Shown piece after piece: positions 47,538 through 56,627 of a stretch of 64,000 bases of DNA (positions are counted from its first letter, which is position 1; each line of letters starts with the position of its first letter). This stretch comes from Muribaculaceae bacterium (GTDB lineage Bacteria; Bacteroidota; Bacteroidia; Bacteroidales; Muribaculaceae). The notes beneath the pieces were generated by a model that was not told the origin of the DNA, ran no database searches, and was given only the letters and a program-made list of their open reading frames with translations. Location: the NCBI GenBank assembly GCA_017462345.1, contig JAFTRI010000018.1, positions 62,001 through 126,000 of the forward strand, read 5' to 3'. Position numbers and translations under genes: made by a program.

Positions 47538-49529
47538 ATGCAACAAAAACACATGAGAACAAAAATCCTGACACAGTTATCACACTCTCCTTTAGTCAAA
47601 ATACTACAGTCAGCACCGGTTCCCCGCTGGATGGTATTGGTTGCCGACATGATGATAGTTGTATTATGTGCCTTTCTTACATTTTTTTTCAACGGATGTA
47701 CACAAGGTGAAGGCTTCATGTTCGCCATTCCGGTCAAGGCATCCATTATAGCCTCAGTCTATCTGGCTATGGATCTGTGGCTTAAAAGTTACCAATACAT
47801 CATCCGACTGTCAATCATTGAAGACGTTTATCGGCTTACCCTGCTCGTTCTCGCATCATCCGTTTTTTCAGTTACATCAACAATCGTACTTGAATCTGTA
47901 ACAGGAATACGCTATTTCAGTATCTGGAACATATTTATCATAGGCATGTTCTCATTCTCGATTATGATGTGCATGAGGTTGCTGATAAAATATATATACA
48001 CGCTGATTACCGATGTCGGTAATACCCGCAAACCGGTAATAGTTCTCGGCTCAGCGATAAACTCATTTGTGCTTGCCAACGCCCTGAAGAATGAAGTTGA
48101 AGGGAGATTTGATCCTGTTGCCTTGTTAAGTCTGTCCGATAAAAATGCCGGCACTACAATCAACGGTATTCCCATCATCCTCTACTCTCAAGACAGCATC
48201 AAGGAAATATTTGATAAATTCCATTGTGATACACTTCTGTTTCTCTCCACCCAGATTGACCTGATGAGAGGTGAATTTGCCGATGTCTTTTTCAACAATC
48301 ACATCAAACTGTTGATGCTGAATCAGGTAGAGGAATTTGACGCAAACGACAACTCCATGCCCAACCTTTCTACCCATGTACGCAACATCCGCATCGAGGA
48401 TCTGCTCGGACGCGACCCCATCCTCAATGACAACCCGCACATCAACAGGCTGATACGCAATCAGGTCGTCATGATTACCGGTGCCGCAGGCTCGATAGGA
48501 AGCGAGATTGTGAGACAAGTGGCACAATTCGGGGCAAAAGAGATTGTTCTTGTCGACCAGGCCGAGACTCCGATGCATTATATGCAGCTTGAAATGGAAG
48601 AACGCTTCCCCGACACCGCAATACACCTGTTCATCGGGAATATCACCAACAGACAACGCATGGATGAAGCATTCTCTCTATATCACCCGAAATACGTGTT
48701 CCATGCCGCGGCCTATAAGCACGTGCCGATGATGGAGCACAACCCGTCAGAAGCAATTTTCACAAATGTTTTCGGGACAAAGAATCTCGCCGACCTGTCT
48801 GTTGCCCACGGAGTGGAGAAATTTGTAATGATTTCAACCGACAAGGCTGTAAACCCGACCAACATAATGGGGGCATCAAAGCGTATCGCCGAAATATATG
48901 TCCAATCACTCTTCTTCCATTTACAGAAGAATAACAAGGTCGCAACACGCTTCATAACCACACGCTTTGGCAATGTTCTTGGTTCTAATGGATCAGTGAT
49001 TCCGCGTTTCAGCAAGCAGATTGAAGAAGGCGGGCCGGTCACTGTAACCCACCGTGACATAATACGCTATTTCATGACAATTCCCGAAGCCTGTTCTCTC
49101 GTCCTCGAAGCGGGATGCATGGGAGACGGAGGAGAAATATACATCTTTGACATGGGCAAACCCATCAGGATTTACGATCTCGCCTGCCGCATGATTTCGT
49201 TAGCAGGATTACGTGTAGGAGAAGACATCAGGATAATAGAGACCGGACTGCGTCCCGGAGAAAAACTATACGAGGAATTGCTCAATGACAAGGAAACGAC
49301 AATGGCGACTCTCCACAAGAAAATCATGATTGCAAAGGTACGCACCTACAGCTATTCCGATGTAATCTCCCACCTTGACACTCTTTTCCATTCACTTAAC
49401 ACCGGAAATATACATAACCTTGTTTCCGAAATGAAACTTATCGTTCCTGAGTTCAAGTCTCAAAATTCCGAATGGGAAAGCATCGACAAGGAACTCAAGA
49501 AAGAAAAAGCAGAACAATTATGGTACTGA
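47538..49529 (+). CDS. Membrane-bound nucleoside-diphosphate-sugar 4,6-dehydratase (PglF/CapD-like)
   Basis: Probable UDP-GlcNAc 4,6-dehydratase or relative used for surface-glycan precursors. Four N-terminal helices span about residues 35-160 counted from an upstream TTG codon at 47508 that overlaps the promoter. A CoA-binding-like Rossmann domain follows (VIVLGSAINSFVLANALKNE). The extended SDR domain carries MITGAAGSIGSEIVRQ, VFHAAAYKHVPMME, MISTDKAVNPTNIMGASKR and TRFGNVLGSNGSVIPRF. Length is about 660 residues, usual for the family. ATG 47538 or 47553 are the plausible starts, given the promoter ending at 47510. A DUF4923 gene follows after 27 bases. No sugar operon surrounds it, so the final product is unknown. 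Confidence 0.9.
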   Translation: MQQKHMRTKILTQLSHSPLVKILQSAPVPRWMVLVADMMIVVLCAFLTFFFNGCTQGEGFMFAIPVKASIIASVYLAMDLWLKSYQYIIRLSIIEDVYRLTLLVLASSVFSVTSTIVLESVTGIRYFSIWNIFIIGMFSFSIMMCMRLLIKYIYTLITDVGNTRKPVIVLGSAINSFVLANALKNEVEGRFDPVALLSLSDKNAGTTINGIPIILYSQDSIKEIFDKFHCDTLLFLSTQIDLMRGEFADVFFNNHIKLLMLNQVEEFDANDNSMPNLSTHVRNIRIEDLLGRDPILNDNPHINRLIRNQVVMITGAAGSIGSEIVRQVAQFGAKEIVLVDQAETPMHYMQLEMEERFPDTAIHLFIGNITNRQRMDEAFSLYHPKYVFHAAAYKHVPMMEHNPSEAIFTNVFGTKNLADLSVAHGVEKFVMISTDKAVNPTNIMGASKRIAEIYVQSLFFHLQKNNKVATRFITTRFGNVLGSNGSVIPRFSKQIEEGGPVTVTHRDIIRYFMTIPEACSLVLEAGCMGDGGEIYIFDMGKPIRIYDLACRMISLAGLRVGEDIRIIETGLRPGEKLYEELLNDKETTMATLHKKIMIAKVRTYSYSDVISHLDTLFHSLNTGNIHNLVSEMKLIVPEFKSQNSEWESIDKELKKEKAEQLWY

Positions 49530-49556
49530 TTTAATCCACTTATAATTATACTCAAG

Positions 49557-50213
49557 ATGAAAAAATTCTTTTCAATTTCAATCCTGTTGGCAGCTATTTT
49601 TATTGCACCTGAAGTTTACGCATTTGACATTAAAGACCTGTTGAAAAATGCAGCTTCGGGTAGTTCTTCCTCCGACAGCAACAATAGCACGGCTTCAGGC
49701 ATCGGCAATCTGTTAGGAAATCTGCTGTCATCAGGAGATGTCGACATCAACGAGATGACAGGCACATGGAACTACACAGCTCCGGCTGTATCATTCCAGA
49801 GTGAGAACCTGTTGGAGAAGGCCGGAGGGGCAGCAGCGGCAACCACTATAGAGGAAAAGCTCGCCCCATACTACAAAATTGCCGGCATCAACAGCATGAA
49901 ACTAACCATTGAAGCCGACAGCACTTTCACAATGGCACTGAAACGGGGGACTTTCACCGGCAATATCACCAAGGATGAGGAAGGGAATTTCGTATTCAAC
50001 TTTAAGGTTGTCAAAAAAATCGACATCGGTAAGATGAAGACCTACATCACCAAGTCAGGCAACAATCTCAGCATAATGTTTGATGTCTCCAAACTCACTA
50101 CCCTTGTCAACAAAGCAGGTTCAATCACAGGCAACAGTACCGTTCAGGGAGTATCAACCCTTCTCAACAGCTACGACGGTATATGTGCCGGCTTCAAAGT
50201 GGCAAAGGAATAG
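49557..50213 (+). CDS. DUF4923-like exported protein
   Basis: 218 residues. The signal peptide spans about 1-22 (FSISILLAAIFIAPEVYA). A Ser/Asn-rich linker (SGSSSSDSNNSTASGIGNLL) precedes a domain reading MTGTWNYTAPAVSFQSENLL, EKLAPYYKIAGINSMKLTIE, DSTFTMALKRGTFTGNI and SYDGICAGFKVAKE. This is the pattern of the DUF4923/lipocalin-like proteins of Bacteroidales, function unknown. It lies 27 bases after the dehydratase gene and probably uses the same promoter. Confidence 0.75.
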   Translation: MKKFFSISILLAAIFIAPEVYAFDIKDLLKNAASGSSSSDSNNSTASGIGNLLGNLLSSGDVDINEMTGTWNYTAPAVSFQSENLLEKAGGAAAATTIEEKLAPYYKIAGINSMKLTIEADSTFTMALKRGTFTGNITKDEEGNFVFNFKVVKKIDIGKMKTYITKSGNNLSIMFDVSKLTTLVNKAGSITGNSTVQGVSTLLNSYDGICAGFKVAKE

Positions 50214-50223
50214 GGAAAACTCT

Positions 50224-50790
50224 TTATTGGTCTATTTTTCGTATCACCCGGCACGGATTGCCTACAGCGACAACTCCTGCCGGGATACTTTTTGTAACGA
50301 CACTTCCCGCACCTATCACCGTATTATCCCCTATCGAAACTCCCGGCAAGACAACAGTCTGTGCTCCTATCCACACATTATTCCCTATCGTTATCGGACG
50401 AGCATATTCAAGACCCTTGTTCCGGCTTTCGGCATCAAGCGGATGACCGGCAGTATAGAATCCGCACCCAGGAGCGACAAATACATTATCCCCGAAAGTC
50501 ACTTTAGCTCCATCAAGAATAACACACCCCACATTGGCATAAAAATTATCCCCTATTTCAATATTGTAACCATAATCACAATAGAACGGGGATTCGATGA
50601 CAAAATGCATGCCCGTTCTACCGAATAGACGCTTCAACAAGTCCCGTCTATAGGCATGTTGTCCGGGACGCGACATATTATATTCATAGCATAATTCCTT
50701 GCAGCGTTCGCGTTCGGCAAGTAATTGTACGTCATAGTTGGCGTCATACAGCATTCCCGCATGAGCCTTTTCTTTCTCAGTCAAGACCAT
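50224..50790 (-). CDS. Sugar O-acetyltransferase, Maa/NodL type
   Basis: Left-handed parallel beta-helix acetyltransferase (188 residues) using acetyl-CoA. An N-terminal Mac domain (MLYDANYDVQLLAERERCKE) is followed by hexapeptide repeats. The catalytic-histidine region is FYTAGHPLDAESRNKGLE, and the cofactor side shows ITIGNNVWIGAQTVVLPGVS and GAGSVVTKSIPAGVVAVGNP. This matches maltose/galactoside O-acetyltransferases, but the acceptor is not determined. It is 6 bases downstream of a Dabb-protein gene and probably shares a transcript with it and the ABC-F gene. Confidence 0.93.
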   Translation of the reverse strand: MVLTEKEKAHAGMLYDANYDVQLLAERERCKELCYEYNMSRPGQHAYRRDLLKRLFGRTGMHFVIESPFYCDYGYNIEIGDNFYANVGCVILDGAKVTFGDNVFVAPGCGFYTAGHPLDAESRNKGLEYARPITIGNNVWIGAQTVVLPGVSIGDNTVIGAGSVVTKSIPAGVVAVGNPCRVIRKIDQ

Positions 50791-50796
50791 ATTAAA

Positions 50797-51090
50797 TCAG
50801 AATGTATAATCTACACATGCCCGGGCTTCCTTGTGACCTGCAAGAAGTCCGGCAGCTGCCACGTGTGCAGGATGCTTGGCATACGTCTCGACATCGGCAA
50901 GCGTGTCCACTACCGCCGTTAACACTACATCCCACTGTTCCGCCGGATTCTCATTTATTCCCACCTCCATTGAGCGAAGGACATCGATCTGCTCAGGCAA
51001 GGCAAGCAGTGCGGACTTGAATCTTTCGGCAACCTCACGACGTTCGGCATCGGTACCGGTCAGTTTAAAAGCGACAATATGTTTTACCAT
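50797..51090 (-). CDS. Dabb (stress-responsive alpha/beta barrel) domain protein
   Basis: 97-residue ferredoxin-like dimeric protein: MVKHIVAFKLTGTDAERREV at the N-terminus, then ALPEQIDVLRSMEVGINENP, WDVVLTAVVDTLADVETYAK and HPAHVAAAGLL. This is the full Dabb signature. Members bind small molecules or act in stress and polyketide contexts; here nothing points to a ligand. Gaps are 6 bases to the acetyltransferase and 18 to the ABC-F gene on the same strand. Confidence 0.92.
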   Translation of the reverse strand: MVKHIVAFKLTGTDAERREVAERFKSALLALPEQIDVLRSMEVGINENPAEQWDVVLTAVVDTLADVETYAKHPAHVAAAGLLAGHKEARACVDYTF

Positions 51091-51108
51091 TTCATTATAG
51101 ATTTACTG

Positions 51109-52740
<1,632 letters not shown>

Positions 52741-52895
52741 TTATCTGTTTCTGTTTTTCAGGCTGCAAAGTTACCACTTTTTCCCGACTATACCAACCCC
52801 CGTATTCTACCACTACGGCAAGAAAACGCTCATGCTATCCCAACTTTCAACCATCACCCGACGTTATAATGAAAACACTTTAAATTTTCACCGCA

Positions 52896-53453
52896 ATGAT
52901 TACCATCGTATCAGCCCATCCGTGGCGCGGGAGTTTCAACCACGCCATTCTCAATGCCATAACCCGTAAACTTGACGATGAAGAACTTGATTATAACGTT
53001 ATCGACCTCCCGTCCGACGGATTCAATCCGGTAATGACAGCCGAAGACCTCAGCCTGTACAGTCGTGGTGAATCCGATGACCGTCTGGTTAAGAAATACC
53101 GGCATCAGCTCATGCACACCGACGAAATCGTATTTCTTTTTCCGATATGGTGGGGTATGATTCCGGCGATACTCAAAGGCTTCTTCGACAAAGTCCTGCT
53201 AAAAGGCAGTGCATTCTCCTATTCGTCATCGGGGGAGATGATTCCCGGATTCCGCATCACCCGTACTCTCCTCATCTCTACATCACAGGGGGAATCGGAG
53301 ATATACCGGCCATACATCGAAGGCTACCTCATCCCTTACCTGCTCAACTCCGTAGGTATGACCGGGGCAGAATGGTACAACTGCGAGAGGACAGCTCACG
53401 GACCGGCAGAGAATAGGGAGAATTTTCTCCGTCAGGTCACATCTCTTATCTAA
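52896..53453 (+). CDS. Flavodoxin-fold NAD(P)H oxidoreductase
   Basis: 185 residues of the NQO1/KefF/MdaB-like family (FMN-binding flavodoxin fold). ITIVSAHPWRGSFNHAILNA is the phosphate-binding opening, LPSDGFNPVMTAEDLSLYSR follows, and FLFPIWWGMIPAILKGFFDK carries the flavin-stacking WW region. The substrate (quinone, nitro compound or other) is not determinable. The stop codon (TAA at 53451) lies inside the first unit of a 19-bp tandem repeat that precedes the next gene. Confidence 0.9.
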   Translation: MITIVSAHPWRGSFNHAILNAITRKLDDEELDYNVIDLPSDGFNPVMTAEDLSLYSRGESDDRLVKKYRHQLMHTDEIVFLFPIWWGMIPAILKGFFDKVLLKGSAFSYSSSGEMIPGFRITRTLLISTSQGESEIYRPYIEGYLIPYLLNSVGMTGAEWYNCERTAHGPAENRENFLRQVTSLI

Positions 53454-53484
53454 TATATATTGCTATATCTAATATATATTGCTA
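53447..53484. repeat. Tandem 19-bp duplication at a promoter
   Basis: The unit TATCTAATATATATTGCTA occurs twice in perfect tandem (53447-53465 and 53466-53484). The second copy runs straight into a -7 box, TATCTTTG at 53483-53490. The ATTG of the first copy lies 20 bases upstream of that box, where a -33 element is expected. The first unit includes the stop codon of the oxidoreductase gene. Confidence 0.9.
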
Positions 53485-53490
53485 TCTTTG
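53483..53490 (+). promoter_or_regulatory. -7 box (TATCTTTG) of the gene at 53513
   Basis: Exact TAnnTTTG match 22 bases before the ATG, formed at the edge of the 19-bp tandem repeat. An ATTG 20 bases upstream, supplied by the first repeat copy, may serve as the -33 element. Confidence 0.6.
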
Positions 53491-53512
53491 TCGGAGGATT
53501 CTCACGACAAAG

Positions 53513-54310
53513 ATGAAACGTACGCTGGTATCGGTATTTCTGGCATTTGCTGCATTATCGGGGTTATCCCAGGGCAGCGACAGCCGGAGTGTGACACCGC
53601 TTGCCTCCCCTCTTGAGATTCCCAAGCTTGAAATAGCCAAAGGACTGAAGCACTACAATTTCAACATTCCGAGACCCGATTTCGGCTATTTTCCCGATGC
53701 CATGACCCGTGACATGGCACAAAAACACACATACGACCTCGACCTTTCAAGTCAAGCGGCAATATCTTCATGGGACAACGGATCGGTTACCGGTTCCGCT
53801 TCTCGGCTATCCTTACCCGGACTGATGGGAATAGAACGTGGGAAGTTCTCAGTAAGCCAACGGTTTGGGAAACTCACATTGTCAGGCAGCATATCTGCCG
53901 AAAAATACGGTTCATTCCGTCGGCTTGACACCACATTCGGCATTCATGGCTCGCTGACCTACCACATAAATGACAACATCTCATTGACAGCATTCGGATC
54001 ACGATATTCCGCCTCTGTTTTCCACTCTCCTGCTGCCATGCCCTATATCAACCAATCAGCATTCGGCGGTTATACAAGCATCATGTTCAATGACATCATA
54101 GGTATAGACCTTGGAGTGCAACGCACCGTCAATCCATGGACAGGACAATATGAGAACGTACCCATTGCACGCCTCAACATCATGGGTATAGGTATCGATG
54201 CCGGCTACCTGCTGAAAGAACTGGTTTTTGACAAGATTTTTGATAACACACCTCACAGTCCGTCCATAGGTCCTCCCCGCCATCACACCCCCATCGCACC
54301 CCGGCGGTAA
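53513..54310 (+). CDS. Predicted outer-membrane protein, unknown function
   Basis: 265 residues with a signal peptide (about 1-20, VFLAFAALSGLSQG). The mature part contains amphipathic strand-like segments typical of a porin-type barrel: FSVSQRFGKLTLSGSISAEK, FGIHGSLTYHINDNISLTAF and MFNDIIGIDLGVQRTVNPWT. The C-terminus is a His/Pro/Arg-rich tail (SIGPPRHHTPIAPRR), so it lacks the usual terminal aromatic residue. I do not recognise a family. It is transcribed from a promoter built on a tandem repeat and converges on the DUF2807 gene. Confidence 0.7.
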   Translation: MKRTLVSVFLAFAALSGLSQGSDSRSVTPLASPLEIPKLEIAKGLKHYNFNIPRPDFGYFPDAMTRDMAQKHTYDLDLSSQAAISSWDNGSVTGSASRLSLPGLMGIERGKFSVSQRFGKLTLSGSISAEKYGSFRRLDTTFGIHGSLTYHINDNISLTAFGSRYSASVFHSPAAMPYINQSAFGGYTSIMFNDIIGIDLGVQRTVNPWTGQYENVPIARLNIMGIGIDAGYLLKELVFDKIFDNTPHSPSIGPPRHHTPIAPRR

Positions 54311-54392
54311 ACCTTACTGCATTGACAACAGAAACACAGTGTACATGCTCCAAGATTAGACACTGTGCCATAATCCATACCTGTCGAAAAAG

Positions 54393-55124
54393 TTATTTGC
54401 CTGTTTCACATTTTACCGCTGACATTCCCGAGGTATTCTGTTTTATATTACCTGACGCATAACAATTGATACTTGAACAACCCGAGGCATCGGCGACAGC
54501 ATCTTCAGCAATCATCTTGGAGGCGTGAATGCCCGATGCCCCAGAGGCATCATAATCGGCTTTGCCGCATTTGCCTTGAAGTTTGGCATCGGATGCACCG
54601 GAGACATCGACATCCAATTTTCCACACACTACATCATTCGCTTCAAATGCCGATGCTCCTGAACAGTCCACGTCCAACTTGCCGACACTGATTTTTCCGC
54701 TTATTCCGAATCGGGACGCCCCCGACAGGTCGATATCCAGTTCATCAGATAGTATATCCCCTTTATAACTGAATTGGCTCGCCCCGGTTGCATCAATATC
54801 CGTGAGATTTTCGTTACCGTAAACTACAAATTTCAGAACACATTTGCTTCTGTCACAACCCTCGTCAAGACCAAGCTCAAGGGAACCGTTCTTGACCGAT
54901 ACTTTCACATAGTCGGCTATATGTTCGCATGCCGACCACACAACCCTGTTTTCCTTTGACGGAATATATTGGATCTCGGTAGCCGATACCTTAATCTTAG
55001 AGAACGTATTTACCGCAACAGAATCTGTCACAACCCCTGTATTACATGAACCTATCCCTAATACGCGGGTACACGAGCCGAACAGCACAAGCGACAAAAC
55101 CGATAAAGCATTTATAATTTTCAT
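54393..55124 (-). CDS. DUF2807 (head GIN domain) lipoprotein
   Basis: The start is set at ATG 55124, which opens a lipoprotein signal (NALSVLSLVLFGSC). An open frame continues 12 codons upstream without signal character. The mature part reads FSKIKVSATEIQYIPSK, then a run of beta-helix rungs built around (D/S)-x-SGAS (LDIDLSGASRFGISG, KLDVDCSGASAFEAND, KLDVDVSGASDAKLQG, ADYDASGASGIHASK). This is the putative auto-transporter adhesin/DUF2807 fold, usually cell-surface or periplasmic in Bacteroidetes. Role unknown. Confidence 0.88.
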   Translation of the reverse strand: MKIINALSVLSLVLFGSCTRVLGIGSCNTGVVTDSVAVNTFSKIKVSATEIQYIPSKENRVVWSACEHIADYVKVSVKNGSLELGLDEGCDRSKCVLKFVVYGNENLTDIDATGASQFSYKGDILSDELDIDLSGASRFGISGKISVGKLDVDCSGASAFEANDVVCGKLDVDVSGASDAKLQGKCGKADYDASGASGIHASKMIAEDAVADASGCSSINCYASGNIKQNTSGMSAVKCETGK

Positions 55125-55238
55125 TGCACAATTTTTTGAGTTATATCTATTAGACGGCAAAAGTGCCGGAATGGTTACACCTTACAGATATTTTTTTTTA
55201 AAATTCCTATCAATTATATTTTTATAATGATACCGCCG

Positions 55239-55271
55239 AAAAAAGGCCTGCCGGAAATTCCCGACAGACCG
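55239..55271 (-). terminator. Terminator after the small barrel gene
   Basis: On the minus strand GGTCTGTCGG and CCGGCAGGCC form a 10-bp stem with two G-U pairs, followed by T6. It lies 36 bases beyond the barrel gene's stop. Confidence 0.7.
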
Positions 55272-55306
55272 TACATTACTCTCAACTATATCGTTCAGTC
55301 TTATCT

Positions 55307-55963
55307 TTAGAAAGTATATCCGACTGAAACACTATAACTATATGATTTGATATTTTTTGCCAATCTCGTAATATCACTGGAATAAGTCAATCCCAAACTA
55401 TAATTTTTGTAATTAACATTTAGTCCACAGTTCCATCCGAATTGGAAATGTCTTGCACTTACACCTGCGTCTTCCTCATCATCAATGGAATTAAATAAAT
55501 CCACATGATATTTATCACCACCTATCTCCGCGTCATACTCGGCAAGAATATTTCCCTTTATGGTGATACCAGCAAATGGAGTTAACGAAAAATCTCCATT
55601 ATCGGAAAATTGGTATGCAAGATTGACGAGAACAACAGCCGCAAATGTTTGAATTTGCTCTTCTCCCACTTTTTTTTCATCATCCTTTAAATCATTTTCA
55701 CCATACGCATAACTCAATCTAAACCCTGTTTCAAAAAACAATGGTGAAGATTCAAATAATCTGAACCCATGAATATATCCACCAGAAAACCCATTCATCT
55801 TATCATAGGCATCCATAATATTCATTAATGATAAATCGTCATCAATTCTGATATGGTTATACGATACTTCGAAACGATTATATCTTTCAACATCGGACTG
55901 TGCAAAAACTGCAGTTGATACCGCCATCATTCCTATTGCAAAAATTAATCTTAGATTTTTCAT
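55307..55963 (-). CDS. Outer-membrane beta-barrel protein, OmpA/OmpW-like size
   Basis: 218 residues: a signal peptide (about 1-21, MMAVSTAVFAQ) and a small 8-stranded-type barrel. Strand-like segments include RYNRFEVSYNHIRIDDD, FFETGFRLSYAYGEND, QTFAAVVLVNLAYQFSDNGD and FGWNCGLNVNYKNYSLGLTY, with the C-terminal YSVSVGYTF. Acidic loops (LKDDEKKVGEEQ, SIDDEEDAG) are likely external. The gene is richer in A and T than its neighbours. It stands alone with its own terminator. Function unknown. Confidence 0.8.
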   Translation of the reverse strand: MKNLRLIFAIGMMAVSTAVFAQSDVERYNRFEVSYNHIRIDDDLSLMNIMDAYDKMNGFSGGYIHGFRLFESSPLFFETGFRLSYAYGENDLKDDEKKVGEEQIQTFAAVVLVNLAYQFSDNGDFSLTPFAGITIKGNILAEYDAEIGGDKYHVDLFNSIDDEEDAGVSARHFQFGWNCGLNVNYKNYSLGLTYSSDITRLAKNIKSYSYSVSVGYTF

Positions 55964-56136
55964 TTTAATTACGTTTTAATTGATTTGTGATTATTATATA
56001 CCTAATGATTTGCTCATCAGAGCAATAAAGTCCCCACTCGTTCTAATAATCATCAATTAGAATGACAACGCCGCACCACAGCACTATCGATGCCGTGAAT
56101 GTGCGGATTCTTTTCCTCTGTTTCATAATTGTTTAC

Positions 56137-56236
56137 GGCGTTTGGCGATCCCCAAGTCAAACTATTCTATTTGTTACAACCAAAGCAAAGCGCAGAGATC
56201 AACTTGTCCACCTTATTCGAGGCATCGCCAAACGCC
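56137..56236. repeat. 13-bp perfect inverted repeat flanking a small coding frame
   Basis: GGCGTTTGGCGAT (56137-56149) and ATCGCCAAACGCC (56224-56236) are perfect complements 74 bases apart. One arm lies within the predicted 48-residue coding frame and the other just beyond its stop, so the transcript could fold its 3' end back on itself. Confidence 0.75.
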
Positions 56237-56313
56237 CACAGCCAAATGAACAAGATCCCCACGCCAACAGCATATAGCATCCCGGCTCCCGTCGGGGTGT
56301 ATATACGTGACAT
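56167..56313 (-). CDS. Predicted 48-residue single-pass membrane protein
   Basis: The frame from ATG 56313 reads MSRIYTPTGAGMLYAVGVGI, then LFIWLWAFGDASNKVDKL, then ISALCFGCNK and a stop. The middle (about 12-29) is a clear membrane helix. The C-terminus has two cysteines three residues apart. Support is indirect: a full consensus promoter lies about 130 bases upstream on the same strand, and the glnN terminator separates it from glnN. The leader contains two hairpins. No family is recognised and no strong ribosome-binding site is seen, so it may instead be a non-coding transcript. The rest of the 660-base gap holds only hairpins near 56010-56025 and 56042-56063. Confidence 0.45.
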   Translation of the reverse strand: MSRIYTPTGAGMLYAVGVGILFIWLWAFGDASNKVDKLISALCFGCNK

Positions 56314-56441
56314 AGGCGTCTTTCACGTTCATCCTTGGCTATTCTCATTTTGGCGATTTTCGAATAAAGGATGAAGCAAATTACGCTTCACATCAAAAAT
56401 ATTTCCTGCGACTGCTCAACGCTTTGAGCCAATCACGGAAA

Positions 56442-56473
56442 CAAAAGTAATCTTTTCGGGACAAATCCACAAA
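56442..56473 (-). promoter_or_regulatory. Full Bacteroidetes promoter of the small 56.2-kb transcript
   Basis: On the minus strand TTTG (56470-56473), a 20-base spacer and TACTTTTG (56442-56449) match the consensus. The transcript would start near 56436. Its leader contains the hairpins GCTCAA-n4-TTGAGC and TGAAGC-n7-GCTTCA before reaching the 48-codon frame. Confidence 0.65.
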
Positions 56474-56564
56474 CGAAAGTTATATTTTTCAAAAAATCCC
56501 TCTATATCGCTCCATCTGAATACTATTCCAAATATTGCGTTCCCTGTCATTTTGCAACCATAAC

Positions 56565-56606
56565 AAAAAGGGCTGCATCAGATTTTTGAACTGATACAGC
56601 CCTTTT
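56565..56606 (-). terminator. Terminator after glnN
   Basis: A long stem on the minus strand (AAAAGGGCTGTATCAG against CTGATGCAGCCCTTTT, one mismatch) followed by T-rich sequence, 22 bases beyond the glnN stop. Confidence 0.85.
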
Positions 56607-56627
56607 CTATATCTGTCAACGCTATTT

